Part shown: positions 13,162-15,197 of the stretch, in pieces
How positions within the stretch are numbered: position 1 is the stretch's first letter
How the letters are laid out: each line of letters starts with the position of its first letter
Origin: Campylobacterota bacterium
Lineage (GTDB): Bacteria > Campylobacterota > Campylobacteria > Campylobacterales > Sulfurovaceae
NCBI GenBank assembly: GCA_030595845.1
Contig: JAUVCL010000032.1
Span: forward strand, 1 to 15,197
DNA: 15,197 nucleotides
Direction: 5' to 3'
The notes under the pieces: generated by a model
What the model was told of the DNA's origin: nothing
What the model saw: the letters and a program-made list of their open reading frames with translations, nothing else
The model's database searches: none
Made by a program: the position numbers and the translations under genes

Positions 13162-13572
13162 TTACTTTAAGGTGCCAAGCATTCGCTTGGCACCCTCTGC
13201 ATTTACTGTCCCTGAAAAATATTGATTTTCGACATCATTAATAGTCCCAATAAGCTTCTCTTGTAAAACTGTCCCTCTCACTCTTTCTTGAGCAAAGATC
13301 TTCATTTCTGAAAAATCAGGGAAAAGCGTTAAAAAATCATCTTTTAATTTGGATTTATTCCATGCAGCAACCTGCACACTTGCAGAAGCACCCGTCATAT
13401 CAAGTATTTCACGACCTATACTGTCTGCACTTTGATACGCATCATATTTATGTTTTTCTGTATATTCATTATTTTGGAGGTTATCATCTTCCTGAAGTTC
13501 TCCAACAAAAGTGGTGATGAAATAAAGAAATCCAATACCTACGGCAATGAATATCATAAAACTTTTATCCAT
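13162..13572 (-). CDS. Membrane-anchored protein of unknown function
   Basis: I do not recognise this 136-residue protein. Residues 5-23 form a transmembrane or uncleaved signal segment (FMIFIAVGIGFLYFITTFV). A short acidic linker follows (GELQEDDNLQNNEYTEKHKYDAY), then a soluble part with alternating hydrophobic residues (GREILDMTGASASVQVAAWNKSKLKDDFLTLFPDFSEMKIFAQERV). It ends in GTINDVENQYFSGTVNAEGAKRMLGTLK. AGGA lies 7-8 bases before the ATG, and a TATACT -10-like box at 13604-13609 (minus) is correctly placed. It converges on the OmpA-like gene with only 5 bp between stops, and its last codons contain a hairpin that may terminate both units. Confidence 0.7.
   Translation of the reverse strand: MDKSFMIFIAVGIGFLYFITTFVGELQEDDNLQNNEYTEKHKYDAYQSADSIGREILDMTGASASVQVAAWNKSKLKDDFLTLFPDFSEMKIFAQERVRGTVLQEKLIGTINDVENQYFSGTVNAEGAKRMLGTLK
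13171..13194. terminator. Strong hairpin shared by the convergent gene ends
   Basis: GGTGCCAAGC (13171-13180) and GCTTGGCACC (13185-13194) form a perfect 10-bp GC-rich stem with a 4-nt loop. It starts 14 bp after the stop of the OmpA-like gene and lies within the last codons (GAKRMLGT) of the minus-strand gene. Neither side has a long T tract; function is inferred from stability and position. Confidence 0.55.
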
Positions 13573-13672
13573 TAAAAATCCTAATTATTATTTTTATAAT
13601 CGAAGTATACAATAAATTTTAAAATATGTTAAGAAGTAGTTTGAAGTAATAAATAGAATACTAGGATTAAAA

Positions 13673-13852
13673 ATGGCAAGAAGAACATACACAGAAGAGT
13701 TTAGAATTGAAGCAGTTAAACAAGTCACAGATAATGGTTATGAGATAGCAGATACAGCTCATAGGTTAGGCGTGCATCCAGATTCACTTAGATCTTGGAT
13801 AAAAAGGTTAGGATCCCCCGAAGCCATTAAGAAAAATAAAGCTGTAGAGTAA
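13673..13852 (+). pseudogene. Truncated IS3-family transposase OrfA (HTH_Tnp_1 remnant)
   Basis: The 59-residue reading frame starts MARRTYTEEFRIEAVKQVTDNGYEIADTAHRLGVHPDSLRSWIKRLGSPEA. This is the N-terminal helix-turn-helix of IS3-type OrfA (HTH_Tnp_1/COG2963). IS3 OrfA is usually 90-110 residues with a leucine-zipper second half. Here the frame stops after AIKKNKAVE and no OrfB integrase core follows; instead the fic promoter begins. AGGA precedes the ATG by 7 bases. TGTTAAGAAG at 13627 might be an old left IS end, but no matching right end is visible, so the element boundaries are unknown. It is a dead fragment or a small DNA-binding peptide; the first is preferred. Confidence 0.75.
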
Positions 13853-13871
13853 TAAATAAACATTATTAAGA

Positions 13872-13971
13872 TATCTGCAAATAAATCCGCATTATACACA
13901 CATTTTAAAATAATAAAAGTCCTTAATATATTGACAATATACTAGTTTAATTATCTGCAAATAAATCCGCA
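13872..13971 (+). repeat. 20-bp direct repeat (ATCYGCA heptamers) upstream of fic
   Basis: TATCTGCAAATAAATCCGCA occurs exactly twice, at 13872-13891 and 13952-13971 (80-bp offset). Each copy itself holds two head-to-tail heptamers, ATCTGCA and ATCCGCA, 12 bp apart, so four ATCYGCA boxes in all. Between them is a 15-bp palindrome TATATTG-A-CAATATA (13927-13941). The downstream copy ends 10 bp before the -10 box of fic. This arrangement looks like an operator. Confidence 0.75.
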
Positions 13972-13978
13972 ATTATTA

Positions 13979-13987
13979 TGTTATAAT
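13979..13987 (+). promoter_or_regulatory. fic promoter (extended -10)
   Basis: TGT-TATAAT (13979-13987) is an extended -10 element 20 bp before the TTG start. The transcript would begin close to 13994, leaving only a leader of about 14 nt that contains the AAAAGGAG ribosome binding site (13994-14001). The second 20-bp repeat covers the normal -35 position. Confidence 0.5.
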
Positions 13988-14007
13988 ACTCTCAAAAGGA
14001 GTCAACT

Positions 14008-15197
14008 TTGGATTTTACCCCTCTACTTCCCAACGATAATCAAGGAAACATAGATGCAGAACTTCTCTCCATGGCAGAGGAGCTTTGTATCAAAAGTGCA
14101 ACACTCGCTGGTTCACATGCTCCGCAAGTACTCTATGGAATAAAAGAACTTCTTAGAAAGGTCAATAGTTATTATTCTAACCAAATAGAATCAGAAGGTA
14201 CACACCCTATAGATATAGATAAAGCTACAAGACAAGAATTTTCTAGTGATTCAAAAAAGAAACGGCTTCAGCAACTCTCTCTTGTGCATATAGAAGTTCA
14301 AAAATATGTAGAGAACTATTTTACAGAAGATCAAACACCTTATAATAGAGACTTTGTTTTAGATGTGCATCGTACACTTTATTCACACCCTGACATGGCT
14401 CATTTTTTACAAATAGAAGACAAAGAGAAGCATACTATCATAGAGATGATACCAGGAAAATTAAGAGACAGTACCGTACGTGTAGGACAACATATAGCTC
14501 CTGATTCTACTGAACTATCACACTTCTTTAACAAATATGAATTACTTTACAAAGTACCAAATTATGCCACACAGGCAAAACAAGTCATCTTTGCTTTATC
14601 ATCGCACCACAGGCTTATGTGGATACACCCTTTCCTTGATGGCAATGGCAGAACGGCTAGACTTGTATTAGATGGTATTTTTAACAGTATGTCATTAGAA
14701 GGCTATGGACTTTGGAATGTATCGAGAGGACTCTCTAGACGTTCAGAGGATTATAAACGCTACCTAGCCCTTGCAGACATGGTAAGACAGGGTGATTTAG
14801 ATGGTAGAGGAGCACTCTCTACCAAGGCATTTATCTCTTACATCAAATTTATGTTGGAAGTTGCTTTATATCAAGTAGAATTTATGAACAAAACCCTAAA
14901 AATGCACTCTTTACATGAACGCATAGAGAGCTATGTACGTTTCTCTAAAGAAGGTCTATTTGCTACAAAGCCTCTTCCTAAATATAGTGAATTACTGTTT
15001 AAAGAGTTACTTATGGTAGGAGAAGTGCCTAGAGGTAAAGTAATGGATATTATACATACAAAAGATAGAACAGCAACTAAGCTCATAAAAGAGTTGTTAC
15101 AAATGGACTTTCTAGAATCAGATACACCTAAAAGTGCTATTCGTTTAAAATTTAATGCTCATTTTGCATCCTATATCTTCCCTGAGCTTATTCCACA
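14008..15197 (+). CDS. Fic-domain protein (AMPylase type) with inhibitory helix and winged-helix C-terminus; 3' end beyond window
   Basis: The reading frame is open from a TTG codon to the window end (396 codons, no stop). AGGAG is 6 bases before the TTG and no ATG lies upstream in frame near it. The Fic core HPFLDGNGRTAR (207-218) matches HPFx[D/E]GNGRxxR, with His207 as the catalytic base for transferring AMP from ATP to a target hydroxyl. An N-terminal SNQIES segment (57-62, in YYSNQIESEGTHPIDI) fits the [S/T]xxxE inhibitory helix of class II Fic proteins, with S57 and E61 but Ser in place of the usual Gly/Asn. Residues about 325-385 (ELLMVGEVPRGKVMDIIHTKDRTATKLIKELLQMDFLESD) read as a winged helix-turn-helix. 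No antitoxin gene precedes it. Targets are unknown. Neighbours (an IS remnant) point to an accessory, possibly transferred gene. Confidence 0.88.
   Translation, partial: MDFTPLLPNDNQGNIDAELLSMAEELCIKSATLAGSHAPQVLYGIKELLRKVNSYYSNQIESEGTHPIDIDKATRQEFSSDSKKKRLQQLSLVHIEVQKYVENYFTEDQTPYNRDFVLDVHRTLYSHPDMAHFLQIEDKEKHTIIEMIPGKLRDSTVRVGQHIAPDSTELSHFFNKYELLYKVPNYATQAKQVIFALSSHHRLMWIHPFLDGNGRTARLVLDGIFNSMSLEGYGLWNVSRGLSRRSEDYKRYLALADMVRQGDLDGRGALSTKAFISYIKFMLEVALYQVEFMNKTLKMHSLHERIESYVRFSKEGLFATKPLPKYSELLFKELLMVGEVPRGKVMDIIHTKDRTATKLIKELLQMDFLESDTPKSAIRLKFNAHFASYIFPELIP

Noticed and set aside
13872..13971. CRISPR or integration attachment repeats
   Set aside because: Only two copies, internal heptamer structure and a position on a promoter favour operator sites; no spacer series, cas gene or integrase.
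14008..15197. Fic toxin-antitoxin (FicTA-type) pair
   Set aside because: No small antitoxin gene with an inhibitory helix lies upstream; the inhibitory-type motif is within the Fic protein itself.

Overview
The window looks like chromosomal DNA from a Campylobacterota (Epsilonproteobacteria) member, probably near the Sulfurovum/Sulfurimonas group. The reasons are low GC, AT-rich promoters that show only an (extended) -10 box, an RNase J with a long disordered N-terminus, and the order rsmA-rnj-(two small membrane genes)-kdsD. From memory, H. pylori also has ksgA, rnj and kpsF side by side. The genus is inference; no search was run.

Layout. (1) 1-1034: the first codons of purB (minus strand) and a divergent RluA-type pseudouridine synthase (plus strand), sharing a short palindromic promoter region. 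(2) 1035-1937: about 0.9 kb of AT-rich DNA with no gene, holding a ParB-site-like sequence, strong palindromes and hairpins. (3) 1938-4449, minus strand: a compact operon hisF - phosphorylase-superfamily gene - rlmN - a 33-codon membrane-peptide gene. (4) 4610-7586, plus strand: rsmA(ksgA) and rnj, overlapping by 65 nt. (5) 7708-8858: two single-pass membrane proteins, the second with a C-terminal helix-hairpin-helix domain. (6) 9005-12069: kdsD, an RsuA/RluB-type pseudouridine synthase and rarA, packed as an operon. (7) 12152-13156: two tandem glycine-zipper lipoproteins, the second also carrying an OmpA-like peptidoglycan-binding domain. (8) 13162-13572, minus strand: an unrecognised membrane-anchored protein. 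(9) 13673-15197: an accessory stretch with a truncated IS3-type orfA, a repeat-rich promoter region and a Fic-domain protein that runs off the window.

Most of the window is housekeeping: rRNA modification (two pseudouridine synthases, RlmN, RsmA), RNA decay (RNase J), purine and histidine biosynthesis (PurB, HisF), Kdo synthesis for LPS (KdsD), fork maintenance (RarA) and envelope lipoproteins. The most notable signal unrelated to gene content is a set of three parS-like 16-mers at 781, 1286 and 3406. One is a perfect match to the bacterial ParB-binding consensus and two differ by one base. Two of them lie inside coding sequences. This suggests that the segment is origin-proximal and acts as a chromosome-segregation (centromere) region, although parA, parB and a recognisable oriC are not in view. 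The second notable signal is the fic promoter, where an exact 20-bp direct repeat (four ATCYGCA heptamers) precedes a Fic protein whose C-terminus looks like a winged helix, which hints at autoregulation.
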